64,000 nt of DNA, taken from assembly GCF_014770435.1 (NCBI RefSeq), contig NZ_CP061739.1, positions 62,001 through 126,000 on the forward strand, written 5' to 3'. Source of the DNA: Psychrobacter sp. 28M-43. GTDB lineage: Bacteria > Pseudomonadota > Gammaproteobacteria > Pseudomonadales > Moraxellaceae. A program made the position numbers and the translations under genes. The notes under the pieces were generated by a model. That model ran no database searches. It was not told where the DNA came from and worked only from the letters and a program-made list of their open reading frames with translations. This document shows positions 20,477-29,602 of this stretch, in pieces. Position 1 is the first letter of the stretch, and each line of letters begins with the position of its first letter.

Positions 20477-20556
20477 CTTAGGTAGGCTCTTAATAGATAG
20501 TTATCTATAGAATACTAGTTGTTAGAAATTAAATGTCGCTTTACAAGTATTATGAA

Positions 20557-20583
20557 AAACTGCTGCTAGTTCAGCAGTTTTTT
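20557..20583 (+). terminator. Terminator closing the pfpI/small-protein group
   Basis: AAACTGCTG (20557-20565) and CAGCAGTTT (20572-20580) with a 6-nt loop, followed by T residues. Confidence 0.88.
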
Positions 20584-20854
20584 GTTATAATTACCTCCAC
20601 ATTTAAATTAGGTTTTGAATGATGTACTGTAGTTAGCCCATTACTTTGATTAAGTAGTGCTATAGCTAACTATAATGTACGATTCAAAATATACTAAATG
20701 GTTGTTAACTGAGCTTGTCGTACACTAGGTCAACTCTAGTAATGCAGGGTTGTCCTGAATGGCGTACAGGTTATTTTATTTATTATTCTATTGCTTTAAT
20801 ACTGACTCAAATTGCAGTCCGTTTTTAAAGTTATTAGCATTGCTGGAGATATTT

Positions 20855-21121
20855 ATGCTAACTAATACCGATCGTGAACAAATCATTGCTCAATACCAAC
20901 GTGGCGAAAATGACACTGGTTCTCCAGAAGTTCAAGTGGCTTTGTTGAGTGCTCGTATTAATGATTTGCAGAACCACTTTAAAGCACACAAAGCTGACCA
21001 TCATAGCCGTCGCGGTCTTATCCGTATGGTTAACACGCGTCGTAAACTGCTTGATTATTTAAAAGGTAAAGACCTTGGTCGTTACACTACTCTAATCAGC
21101 CAGTTGGGTCTACGTCGTTAA
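20855..21121 (+). CDS. rpsO: 30S ribosomal protein S15
   Basis: An 88-residue S15, a primary 16S rRNA binder: [30 protein letters not shown] and the [22 protein letters not shown] motif. The frame is open 32 codons further upstream, but the ATG at 20855 has TGGAG at good spacing and gives the standard length. In E. coli S15 represses its own mRNA through a leader structure; the 270-bp leader here could hold one, but I did not identify it. Confidence 0.97.
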   Translation: MLTNTDREQIIAQYQRGENDTGSPEVQVALLSARINDLQNHFKAHKADHHSRRGLIRMVNTRRKLLDYLKGKDLGRYTTLISQLGLRR

Positions 21122-21209
21122 TCTAACGACAATAGTACGAGTGTATGCTGAATTTTTTGCTAAGTCGCTTGGAACTTGTTTGTTATTATCGATAAAATAG
21201 ATTTTTCTA

Positions 21210-21243
21210 AAAACGGTGTGGAATAGTTTCACGCCGTTTTTTT
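21210..21243 (+). terminator. Terminator after rpsO
   Basis: AAAACGGTGTG pairs with CACGCCGTTTT (one G:T), 7-8-nt loop, with a T run. Confidence 0.9.
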
Positions 21244-21811
21244 ATGCTTATTCGTTTTAGATACCGTGCTCAAATAGTAAGAGCTATAACTCCTTCTATA
21301 GAATCGTTAAGAGGGATATTGGTATAAACTGTACTAACCAAGTCTCAAGTACGGTATTTCCTGACGATAATTGCGCTACTGTGCAATTAATTGGTCAATG
21401 GCCATAAATCACTGTAAAATAATGCCTTGTGAGTTTGATAGCGCATCTGCTACAGATATGGCGATTATTGTTAAGATATTTATGATTTGGCTTGGTAATC
21501 AGCGCAGATAGCTGATATTTGAAAGTTCAGAAAATAGCCTGTAGGGTTTTTAGCATCGAAGTCTTTTGACTTAATGTCTTTTTGATAGTATTTATAGTAA
21601 AGCCAAAATTGCACGACCGAATATACATAATAGTACGATGTCTAACTCAGACAAATATATGAGATAACCAAGTAACGTTATTGGCATTGGTTGCGATGAT
21701 TTCTAATAGAAAGCATGTCAACTGATAGCCATATACACAGAATTTTAATGACAGATATCAGCTTTTTTTGACGCTGATATCAGTTTTGTCAGTCAACATT
21801 AGGAAGATTAT
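21244..21811 (+). other. Long rpsO-pnp spacer
   Basis: About 570 bp from the rpsO terminator to pnp with no credible ORF. It ends with a perfect hairpin (separate entry). A TTGACT at 21566 has no well-spaced -10. It may hold the pnp promoter and a long structured leader, or a small RNA. Confidence 0.45.
21754..21781 (+). promoter_or_regulatory. Perfect hairpin in the pnp leader
   Basis: GATATCAGC (21754-21762) pairs perfectly with GCTGATATC (21773-21781) across a 10-nt U-rich loop, ending 30 nt before the pnp ATG. In E. coli a leader stem-loop cut by RNase III mediates PNPase autoregulation; this could be the counterpart (inference). Confidence 0.5.
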
Positions 21812-23914
21812 ATGACAATGTTCAACACCATTAAGCGTGAATTTCAGTATGGCAACCAGCAGGTTGTTATCGAGACAGGCCGTATTGCCCGTCAAGCAAA
21901 CTCTATTTTAGTACACATGGGCGGCGTAACCGTATTAGTTGCAGCAGTCGTAAAATCAGAAGCTAAAGAAGGTCAAAACTTCTTTCCGCTAACGGTTAAT
22001 TATCAAGAAAAAATGTATGCAGCGGGTAAAATTCCAGGTGCTTACGGCAAACGTGAAGGCCGTGCGAGCGAATTTGAAACCTTAACTTCACGCTTGATTG
22101 ACCGTCCGATTCGTCCACTATTCCCAGAAGGCTATGTAAACGAAATCCAAATCACCGCTACAGTGGTTTCATCAGATAAAACTCAGTCTGCAGATATCGC
22201 TGCACTAATCGGTGCTTCAGCAGCACTAGCTATCTCTGATGCACCATTTAATGGTCCTGTTGCTGCCGCTCGTGTTGGTTTCATTAACGGCGAATACGTT
22301 CTAAACCCAACGTCTGAGCAGCTTGAAACTAGTGATCTAGATTTGGTTGTGGCTGGTACTAAGTCTGCAGTATTGATGGTTGAGTCTGAAGCGGCAGAGC
22401 TGTCAGAAGACCAGATGCTAGGTGCAGTATTGTACGGCCATCAGCAACAACAAATTGTTATTGATAACATTGCTTCAATGGCTGAAGAAATCGGTACTGC
22501 TAAGCAGCAATACTCTGCTCCTGAGCGTGACCAAGCACTTACTAGCAGCATGAAAGAACAGTTCGGCGAGCAAGTTGCTGACGCTTATACCATTACTGAT
22601 AAGCAAGCACGTTACACGAAGCTTGATGAAATTAAGCAGTCAATTATTGATGCACTTGCTGGTGATGCTGAGTCAGAAACTTATGCTGATACCGTATCTG
22701 AGCTTAAAGAAATCTATAACGACCTTAAATATCGTACCGTTCGTGACAATATCTTGTCAGGTAAGCCGCGTATCGATGGTCGTGACCCTGAGACAGTTCG
22801 TGCGCTTGACGTACAAGTTGGTGTATTGCCGTATACGCATGGTTCAGCATTGTTCACACGTGGTGAGACGCAGGCATTGGTTACTACCACACTTGGTAAC
22901 AGCCGTGACGTCAACATGATTGACTCACTAGGTGGTACGATTCGTGACCATTTCATGCTGCATTACAACTTCCCGCATTTCTCAGTTGGTGAAACGGGCC
23001 GTGAAGGTATTCCAAAACGTCGTGAAATCGGTCATGGTCGTCTAGCACGCCGCGGTGTACAAGCGATGTTACCAGATAGTGAGCGTTTCCCGTATGTGAT
23101 TCGTGTGGTATCAGAAATCACTGAATCTAACGGTTCATCTTCTATGGCTTCTGTTTGTGGCGCAAGCTTGGCATTGATGGACGCAGGCGTACCATTAAAA
23201 GCACCAGTTGCTGGTATCGCGATGGGTCTGGTTAAAGAAGGCGATCGTTTCGCTGTATTGTCAGACATCTTGGGTGATGAAGATCATCTAGGTGATATGG
23301 ACTTTAAAGTAGCTGGTTCTAAAAATGGTATCACTGCACTTCAGATGGATATCAAAATCGAAGGTATTACCCCTGACATCATGGAGCAAGCGCTTAAACA
23401 AGCCCATGCAGGTCGTATCCATATCCTAGAAGCAATGAACCAAGTATTGCCTGAGAGCCGTACTGAAATCAATGCTCATGCACCAAACTACGCGGTTATC
23501 GAAATCAACCCAGACAAGATTCGTGACGTTATCGGTAAAGGCGGCGCAACTATCCGTCAGCTAACGGAAGAAACTGGCGCGGTTATCGATATCGATGATG
23601 CAGGTACTATCCGTATCTTTGGTGAAAACAAAGCAGCGACCAAAGCAGCTATCGGCAAAATCGAAGCACTAACTGCTGAAGTTGAAGTTGGTAAAACTTA
23701 TCAAGGTACCGTTGCTCGTATCGTCGACTTCGGTGCATTTGTAAATGTCTTGCCAAACACGGATGGCCTAGTACATATTTCACAAATCGCAGAAGAGCGC
23801 GTAGAGAATGTATCAGACTATCTAAAAGAAGGTCAGGTCGTTAAAGTACTCGTACAAGACGTTGACAACCGTGGTCGTATCAAACTAACTATGAAAGGTG
23901 TTGAGCAGAACTAA
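21812..23914 (+). CDS. pnp: Polynucleotide phosphorylase PNPase
   Basis: PNPase is a trimeric 3'-5' phosphorolytic exoribonuclease of the degradosome. The 700 residues have two RNase PH domains (first about 10-210, second about 310-545 with [28 protein letters not shown]), a linking helical domain, a KH domain ([23 protein letters not shown]) and a C-terminal S1 domain ([28 protein letters not shown]). AGGAAG precedes the ATG. A strong terminator follows. Confidence 0.97.
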   Translation: MTMFNTIKREFQYGNQQVVIETGRIARQANSILVHMGGVTVLVAAVVKSEAKEGQNFFPLTVNYQEKMYAAGKIPGAYGKREGRASEFETLTSRLIDRPIRPLFPEGYVNEIQITATVVSSDKTQSADIAALIGASAALAISDAPFNGPVAAARVGFINGEYVLNPTSEQLETSDLDLVVAGTKSAVLMVESEAAELSEDQMLGAVLYGHQQQQIVIDNIASMAEEIGTAKQQYSAPERDQALTSSMKEQFGEQVADAYTITDKQARYTKLDEIKQSIIDALAGDAESETYADTVSELKEIYNDLKYRTVRDNILSGKPRIDGRDPETVRALDVQVGVLPYTHGSALFTRGETQALVTTTLGNSRDVNMIDSLGGTIRDHFMLHYNFPHFSVGETGREGIPKRREIGHGRLARRGVQAMLPDSERFPYVIRVVSEITESNGSSSMASVCGASLALMDAGVPLKAPVAGIAMGLVKEGDRFAVLSDILGDEDHLGDMDFKVAGSKNGITALQMDIKIEGITPDIMEQALKQAHAGRIHILEAMNQVLPESRTEINAHAPNYAVIEINPDKIRDVIGKGGATIRQLTEETGAVIDIDDAGTIRIFGENKAATKAAIGKIEALTAEVEVGKTYQGTVARIVDFGAFVNVLPNTDGLVHISQIAEERVENVSDYLKEGQVVKVLVQDVDNRGRIKLTMKGVEQN

Positions 23915-23943
23915 TACTCAATATCTGATGTGGTTTAAGTAAT

Positions 23944-23992
23944 AAAAAACCGCCTTGAAGTGCTCGTTATGAGTATTCAAGGCGGTTTTTTT
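23944..23992 (+). terminator. Terminator after pnp
   Basis: AAAACCGCCTTGAA (23946-23959) pairs with TTCAAGGCGGTTTT, then further T. The A run on the 5' side makes it potentially bidirectional, serving the convergent macrodomain-like gene. Confidence 0.93.
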
Positions 23993-24033
23993 ATGTGCTC
24001 AAAAAGACGATGACTGGCTAGCTAAAAGGCCAT

Positions 24034-24597
24034 TTATAACTCAATGCTTTTAGGCAGGTGTATATCGATACGAAGTTTTGGTAGGTCTTGTAAGTACTCA
24101 GTTAGTAATGGCAACGTATCAGCATGCCAGTCTAGGGGCAGGGTATCTGCTGTAGTGCTTTCATTGGATACGATATCACGTGGTTTGCCTGAGATAAGCG
24201 GCCGCGCAAGCAATGCAACTCTGCGTATACCTTGGTAACGTATAAGCGGCATTATTTGCTGTTGTAAATCAATTAAAGCAGCAGTCAGCCAGCTTGTGCG
24301 CGTTGGATGATAAGGATGGTTTGATATCACAAGGTTGGCAATATAGTTTGGCAGATTCCCGTTACTACTAATACCAAGTCCGACCTGCTCACGTGTACGC
24401 TTATTAAGTAAGCAGCTACCAACGTTCAGACTACCATCGCGGCACGCACGATGATAGCGACTATAATTATCAGGAAATAGAGTTTTTGCTCGTGTGAGTA
24501 CAGGATCTAAAACGACACCAGCATTGTTGACAGGTAAAACAAGTAACTGTGCATTGCTATTTAAAATAGAGGCATGTGTGAGTTGTAAAATTGCCAT
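24034..24597 (-). CDS. Degenerate macrodomain-like protein
   Basis: A 187-residue protein whose first 60 residues resemble ADP-ribose-binding macrodomains of the DarG/Tpr1 type: LLVLPVNNAGVVLDPVLTRAKTLFPDNYSRYHRACRDGSLNVGSCLL parallels the VNxVGVMGKGIALxFKxxFP ... Y ... C segment. The glycine-rich GKG of typical members is LDP here, so binding or hydrolysis may be altered. No DarT-like toxin is adjacent. The frame extends to a TTG at 24618, but the ATG at 24597 has GAGAGG 7 nt upstream. The assignment is from motif resemblance only. Confidence 0.5.
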   Translation of the reverse strand: MAILQLTHASILNSNAQLLVLPVNNAGVVLDPVLTRAKTLFPDNYSRYHRACRDGSLNVGSCLLNKRTREQVGLGISSNGNLPNYIANLVISNHPYHPTRTSWLTAALIDLQQQIMPLIRYQGIRRVALLARPLISGKPRDIVSNESTTADTLPLDWHADTLPLLTEYLQDLPKLRIDIHLPKSIEL

Positions 24598-24631
24598 CGT
24601 AAGCCTCTCTATAACCAAATCAAGTATACGG

Positions 24632-25180
24632 TTATTGAACCGTCGCTTTATTAGAGTCGTTTGCTTCTAACTGAGCAATTTGCTGTTCGAGTAGCGCAAT
24701 TTGTTCTGCCTTCATATCAGTCAATTGCTTATTCATAGCCACTTGTTCAGCTGCTAACTTTTCTTGTTCGGCCAGTCGCTGACGCTCATCTTCTAAACGA
24801 TCAATCTCTTCTTTCGCCAAGCTATTATTTTCTGGTAGAGGCGCATCTAATATAGCAGTAGGATTTGGTATCGCGTTATTGTCATTATTGGCTGCTTCAG
24901 AGTTTTCATCCATGAGTACACCATCGTTAATGACAGAATCATCTGATACTTCTGAGGTGCTGTCTGTGACTGATTCTGTCTGCATTTGCTTAGTTACTGG
25001 TACTGAAGTGGCGTCATCTATAGCGAGTGTGGACTGAGTGCCAGACCTTCCTACGATAAGGTAGACAATGACGATAAGTAGCAATACTGAGATAAGTATT
25101 GCCAAAATTTTCTGACGTGATTTAGTCTGCTTTTTCTTAGAAGCGTGGGTTGATGAAGGCCGGATGTTGTCTGGTTTCAT
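24632..25180 (-). CDS. Membrane-anchored coiled-coil protein, unknown
   Basis: 182 residues. A basic cytoplasmic N terminus (KKKQTKSRQK) is followed by one membrane helix at about 25-43 (ILAILISVLLLIVIVYLIV), then an acidic Ser/Asn/Asp-rich stretch. The C-terminal helix is very rich in Glu/Gln/Ala/Leu (about 115-178) and likely a coiled coil. The topology is a periplasm-facing, inner-membrane-anchored protein. It ends 34 nt before the macrodomain-like gene, so the two may be co-transcribed. No family recognised. Confidence 0.7.
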   Translation of the reverse strand: MKPDNIRPSSTHASKKKQTKSRQKILAILISVLLLIVIVYLIVGRSGTQSTLAIDDATSVPVTKQMQTESVTDSTSEVSDDSVINDGVLMDENSEAANNDNNAIPNPTAILDAPLPENNSLAKEEIDRLEDERQRLAEQEKLAAEQVAMNKQLTDMKAEQIALLEQQIAQLEANDSNKATVQ

Positions 25181-25231
25181 ATTATGATCGATTCATGTCA
25201 AGAATATAAGTAGCCATACTATAGCAAACTC

Positions 25232-25265
25232 AAAATAAAAAGCCTATCTATTGATAGATAGGCTT
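25232..25265 (-). terminator. Terminator of the prlC-yheV operon
   Basis: A 12-bp stem AAGCCTATCTAT/ATAGATAGGCTT with a 2-4-nt loop; read on the minus strand it is followed by TTTTATTTTG. Confidence 0.85.
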
Positions 25266-25322
25266 AATAGTCCATTAAATAATCAGGTATTTAATCTGTT
25301 TTTAAGTATGAAAACTAAATTA

Positions 25323-25580
25323 CTAAGATTTAAATTTCACGGTACCACTAGTGCCAGTCGCCATCGCATCACGAGCTATCTGATCTTCTAAGTGGTTCTT
25401 GGCACTAATGGCATCAGGATCGGGGCGGTGCTCTGTGTGTCCGCACTGAGTGCATTCAATATACTCATCTGGGGCTGGGATGACGATATTGACTTGCACC
25501 ACAGCGTCCATCTCCTGACATTTCGGACAACGTACCCCTGCTAAAAATCGGCGCTTGGGACTAGGTGATTGATAACGCAT
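25323..25580 (-). CDS. yheV: YheV-family zinc ribbon protein
   Basis: An 85-residue small protein resembling YheV: KRRFLAGVRCPKCQEMD ... EYIECTQCGHTEHRP, with two CxxC pairs forming a probable zinc ribbon. Function unknown. Its ATG directly abuts the prlC stop (TAAATG) with GAGG upstream, implying translational coupling. The C-terminal 35 residues are longer than the E. coli protein. Confidence 0.85.
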   Translation of the reverse strand: MRYQSPSPKRRFLAGVRCPKCQEMDAVVQVNIVIPAPDEYIECTQCGHTEHRPDPDAISAKNHLEDQIARDAMATGTSGTVKFKS

Positions 25581-27791
25581 TTAAATGACCTCGCGAGTCG
25601 TTTGAGTATTTGCCGCCTCAATATTTTTAGCATCAGTGAAACCATTATGACGTAGCAAAGCGTCGATACTGGCGCTACGACCGCGGAAGTTTTCAAAGTT
25701 GGTCTTTGCTGGGAAACTGCCGCCAACAGATAAGATAGATTCACGGAACGCTTTGCCTGTCGCTGGGTTAAAAACACCGTCTTCTTCAAACTTGCTAAAC
25801 GCATCCGCTGATAGCAGTTCCGCCCACTTATATGAGTAATAACCGGCAGCATAACCGCCCGCGAAGATATGACTGAAACCATTAGCAAAGCGGTTATAGT
25901 CAGGTGTTTGCATAACGGAGATATCATTACGGACAGTATTGAGCGTCTCTAAAATACCATCGTAATTAAACGCTGGCGTATGAGCATGAATGAGTAAGTC
26001 AAATAGAGCAAACTCAATCTGACGCAGCGTTTGCATGCCGCTCTGGAAATTTTTCACTGCTAGTAGTGCATCGAGCTTTTCTTTAGGTAATGGCTCACCA
26101 GTCTCAACGTGGCTGCTGATAAGGGCGATACCTTCAGCGTCCCAAGCCCAGTTTTCCATAAACTGACTAGGAAGTTCGACCGCATCCCACTCGACGCCAT
26201 TGACACCAGCGACATCACCGACCGTGACTTGGGTTAATAAATGATGTAAGCCATGACCAAACTCGTGGAATAAGGTTAATACTTCATCATGGGTCAATAG
26301 ACTAGGTTTGCCATCAAGTGCTGGCGTGAAATTACCAACCATAAAGCAGACGGGTAGTTGCTGATGGTTTTGTTCTTCATAGCTATAGCGAGATTGAAAA
26401 CCACTCATCCATGCACCGCCACGCTTACCACTACGCGCAAATAAGTCAAAGTAAAAACCACCAAGCAAGCGATCATCAGCGTCGAATAATTGATAAAAAC
26501 TCACATCGTCATGCCAGCGAGATACTGAATCACTTTCTGCATTTTTATGGCTTTGCTCTTGTACTTTGATACCGTATAGACGCTCAACGATAGTGAACAA
26601 GCCATTAACCACTTTAGGTAATGGGAAATATGGACGAATTTCCTCTTGCGATAAGCTGAACTCACTTTGTTTCACTTTTTCAGCGATGTAGGCGCTATCC
26701 CATGGTTGCAACTCGTCAATGCCATAATCGCTTGCGTATTTCTGTAGCTGTGCCAAATCTGCTTTGGCAGCAGGGTTTGCTTGCGTTGCTAAGTCACGTA
26801 AGAATGTTTCAACTTCTAAGACGCTATCTGCCATCTTAGTCGATAGCGATACTTCAGCATAATTTGCAAAACCAAGTAGCTTGGCTTTTTGCTCACGTAA
26901 TGAGAGGATTTGACTCATATTGTCAGCGTTATTTAATGAGTTGCCTTTTACATTGGTATGTTTATCAAACTCAGAGGCACGCGTAACATAAGCACGATAC
27001 AGCGTCTCACGTAGGCTACGATCGTCCGCATGAGTCATGATCGCTAGATATACAGGAATATTTAAACTGGCCACATAGTACGGAGTAGGAAGCGCATCTA
27101 TATCTGTTTGACTTAGAGTGCCATTAGCAAGCTCACGCGCTTTGTATTGTTCGCCTGCATCTGCCAATAATGCCAAACCGCTCTCTGTTAAACCTTTTAA
27201 TTGAGAGTCTTCTAAAGGCAGGGCAAATGCTTGCGTCGCATCCAAGATATTGTCCGAGAAAGTTGCAGACAGGGTTGATAACTCACTTTGGATAGCGGCA
27301 AACTTTTCTTGCTCAGCTTGAGGTAACGCAACGCCTGATAACTCAAAGCTACGTAATGCCAGTTCGATTGCACGTGCACGAGCAGGCTCTAACGTAGCAA
27401 AGAAATCTGTGTCATTGACGATAGCTTGATAGCGATTAAACAAAGGCTGATGCTGTCCAACTCGCGTACCGTAAGCAGATAGCTTTGGTAGCAGCTCATG
27501 ATGAACATGACGAATCTCATCGTTGCTCATCACGCTATTGAGATGCGACAAAATACCCCAGCTACGATCTAATGCCAAATTCATATGATCAAAACTCATC
27601 ACATCTGCCAAAGCTTGTTCAGCGCTTATTTTTTCAGCACTTGTTTTTTCAGCACTGTCGCTTTCTATCACGGTTAAGGTATCTAAAAAAGCATTGGCAG
27701 CATCAATAGCGTCAATCACTTGGTTCTGTAACGTATGTGGCGCAGTGTCGGCAAAATCGACAAGGCGTAAATCTAAAGGAGAAGGTGTCAT
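25581..27791 (-). CDS. prlC: Oligopeptidase A (M3 metallopeptidase)
   Basis: PrlC is a cytoplasmic zinc oligopeptidase that degrades signal peptides and other short peptides. The 736-residue product has the M3 zinc motif TLFHEFGHGLHHLLT (HEFGH) with the downstream Glu in the NGVEWDAVELPSQFMENWAWD region, and the C-terminal FAGGYAAGYYSYKWAELLSADAF signature. It is longer than usual (about 680), in part from a tandem SAEK repeat near residues 45-62. The open frame extends to a TTG at 27809; the ATG at 27791 is preferred. Confidence 0.95.
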   Translation of the reverse strand: MTPSPLDLRLVDFADTAPHTLQNQVIDAIDAANAFLDTLTVIESDSAEKTSAEKISAEQALADVMSFDHMNLALDRSWGILSHLNSVMSNDEIRHVHHELLPKLSAYGTRVGQHQPLFNRYQAIVNDTDFFATLEPARARAIELALRSFELSGVALPQAEQEKFAAIQSELSTLSATFSDNILDATQAFALPLEDSQLKGLTESGLALLADAGEQYKARELANGTLSQTDIDALPTPYYVASLNIPVYLAIMTHADDRSLRETLYRAYVTRASEFDKHTNVKGNSLNNADNMSQILSLREQKAKLLGFANYAEVSLSTKMADSVLEVETFLRDLATQANPAAKADLAQLQKYASDYGIDELQPWDSAYIAEKVKQSEFSLSQEEIRPYFPLPKVVNGLFTIVERLYGIKVQEQSHKNAESDSVSRWHDDVSFYQLFDADDRLLGGFYFDLFARSGKRGGAWMSGFQSRYSYEEQNHQQLPVCFMVGNFTPALDGKPSLLTHDEVLTLFHEFGHGLHHLLTQVTVGDVAGVNGVEWDAVELPSQFMENWAWDAEGIALISSHVETGEPLPKEKLDALLAVKNFQSGMQTLRQIEFALFDLLIHAHTPAFNYDGILETLNTVRNDISVMQTPDYNRFANGFSHIFAGGYAAGYYSYKWAELLSADAFSKFEEDGVFNPATGKAFRESILSVGGSFPAKTNFENFRGRSASIDALLRHNGFTDAKNIEAANTQTTREVI
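27618..27657. repeat. 15-bp in-frame tandem repeat within prlC
   Basis: About 2.7 copies of a 15-bp unit beginning TTCAGC on the plus strand (27618, 27633, 27648), encoding repeated SAEK-type pentapeptides near the PrlC N terminus. Confidence 0.85.
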
Positions 27792-28281
27792 ATAGGTATC
27801 CGGTATCAATGAATTATTATTAATAAAAACGAGAAAAGTCTGGCTACTATTGAAATATACAGTGTGTTCTTATTTTATATATAGATTATATAAAAGATGG
27901 GTTCGTTTAGTAAAAATACAACCTAAGCACTTTTATACGATTCAAGTAATTAGGAGAGTGCTAGCAATCTGGAAGTAAATATCGAAATTCTGATACTTAG
28001 ATTCAACTTCTCAAGATAATTATCCAAATATGTAGCTATGCTCGTTAAAGCAGTTCTTTAACAATATAGAGTGCTCTACTTACAAAGCGCTATCATTTGC
28101 TTGCAAATTAACCCTACAGGGAGTGGGGTATAGCTGTTAGCATCAAGATAATGGAATTTAAATATTATGCATCGACAGGATGCAAGAAAAACACGGATAG
28201 AAATTTCTACGCTTATAACAGTATATGAGTGAAGAAATACATAAAGTTAAAAATGAACGATAATAAAACAAGGAGCAATAT
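27792..28281. other. 490-bp divergent spacer between prlC and the Balon-like gene
   Basis: AT-rich with no supported ORF. A perfect 7-bp inverted repeat GTTAAAG/CTTTAAC with a 5-nt gap lies at 28044-28062, about 220 bp before the Balon-like ATG; it could be an operator or leader stem. No clean sigma-70 promoter was found. Confidence 0.45.
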
Positions 28282-29394
28282 ATGAAAGCGACTCTTAAAA
28301 GTTTACGTGAAACTAAAGCTAACCCTGCAGTAAGTATCTTTGTTAAAACGCATCGTGAACATCCAGCTAACGAGCAAGATCCTATCGCTCTAAAAAACCA
28401 ATTGAAGGTTGCCGAAGATCGTCTGACGAAAGAGTACGATAAACGCACAGCGACTACCATTCTAGATAACATTCAAAATAAAATCAGTGAGCTCAATCAC
28501 AATTATAACCTCGATACTTTAGCTATATTTGCTAGTACAGATGATGTGCAAGTTATCCGTATGCCAATTGATACAACGGAACGTGTTGTGATCTCAGATA
28601 GGTTTGCTACGCGTGACTTGGTTCGTGATATGGCAAGTGCGGTTCATTATTATACTGTGGTCTTAACCCGTGACAATGCTCGTTTGATCGAAGCATCTAA
28701 TGACCGTGTTGTGAGAGAATTCGACAAAGATGACGATGCACAAAACAATATGGAGAACATTCAGTTCCCTGTCGAAAACAACGGACTATACACAACAGGT
28801 GACGGTGGCTCAGATCGTTCATCAAACAACGAAAGCAGTCACTTAAAAGAATTCTTTAACCAAGTTGATAAAAGTGTCCAAGAACTATGGGGCGAGCATA
28901 AAATGCCTCTTGTCATAGTTGGTGATGCAAAAAATATTGGCTACTATAAAGAAGTCTGTGATCGTCCAGACAACATCATCGCTACAGTATCGAATGCGAC
29001 CAATTTAGAAGATGGTAGCGCTCAACATATTGTAGATAGTGTGCAAGAAGCTGTAGAAGAGTATCGCACATCGCTGCACAAAGCTGCCTTAGGTGAAATT
29101 GACAAAGCTCGCGGTGCGAATATGTTGCAGACTGATTTACAGGAAGTATATCGCAGTGCCTTCCAAGGGGCTGGCGAGACACTTTATGTACGCCGTGGTT
29201 ATATACAGTCCGCTAAGATTGATGAAAAGGCACAAACGTTAAGCCCTGCCAATGATGCGACTACGGAAGGTATCACAGATGATGCAATCGGTGAAATCAT
29301 CGAACACGTCATTCACAATGGCGGCGAAGCTGTATTTATGCCACAAGACATCATGGGTGAAGATCAACCAATAGCGCTAGTAACTCGCTACTAA
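28282..29394 (+). CDS. Balon-like ribosome hibernation factor (bacterial aeRF1/Pelota homologue)
   Basis: 370 residues matching in length, genus context and remembered sequence the AOC03_06830-type family, the factor named Balon in Psychrobacter urativorans. Known of the family: Balon sits in the A site of idle ribosomes with RaiA and EF-Tu, resembling Pelota/eRF1, and can join ribosomes that still carry mRNA. Seen here: an N-terminal domain with ATTILDNIQNKISEL, a middle domain with TVVLTRDNARLIEASNDRVVREF, a Ser/Asn-rich linker (about 165-190), and a C-terminal Pelota-like domain ending IEHVIHNGGEAVFMPQ. There is no GGQ motif, so no peptide-release activity is expected. A very strong SD (AAGGAG) precedes the ATG. 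Single-gene unit with its own terminator. The family call is from memory, not a search. Confidence 0.82.
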   Translation: MKATLKSLRETKANPAVSIFVKTHREHPANEQDPIALKNQLKVAEDRLTKEYDKRTATTILDNIQNKISELNHNYNLDTLAIFASTDDVQVIRMPIDTTERVVISDRFATRDLVRDMASAVHYYTVVLTRDNARLIEASNDRVVREFDKDDDAQNNMENIQFPVENNGLYTTGDGGSDRSSNNESSHLKEFFNQVDKSVQELWGEHKMPLVIVGDAKNIGYYKEVCDRPDNIIATVSNATNLEDGSAQHIVDSVQEAVEEYRTSLHKAALGEIDKARGANMLQTDLQEVYRSAFQGAGETLYVRRGYIQSAKIDEKAQTLSPANDATTEGITDDAIGEIIEHVIHNGGEAVFMPQDIMGEDQPIALVTRY

Positions 29395-29479
29395 TCTGAC
29401 GATGCCACCTATACGCGATGTTCATTCATGAATCAGCCATTTATGAATTAGCCATTGATAATACATAGGTGTAATATGA

Positions 29480-29513
29480 GAGCATTGGTTCAATACGAGC
29501 CAGTGCTCTTTTT
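29480..29513 (+). terminator. Terminator after the Balon-like gene
   Basis: GAGCATTGG (29480-29488) pairs with CCAGTGCTC (29500-29508), then TTTTT. Confidence 0.9.
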
Positions 29514-29602
29514 ATGTCTGTCATTACCATCACTATGGATGCTATCGTAGCTGAGCTATTGATCTTTACTCCATAAATAATGAGCGTACAACTAATCAAA
29601 CT

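Noticed and set aside
20759..20854. N-terminal extension of rpsO from an upstream ATG
   Set aside because: Hydrophobic extension unlike any S15; the ATG at 20855 has a proper SD and gives standard length.
21566..21598. Sigma-70 promoter TTGACT / TATAGT in the rpsO-pnp gap
   Set aside because: Spacer would be 21 bp, too long; closer -10 candidates are too near.
28299..28314. Second parS-like sequence near the start of the Balon-like gene (ACGTGAAACT)
   Set aside because: Only the right half matches; about five of sixteen positions differ from consensus.
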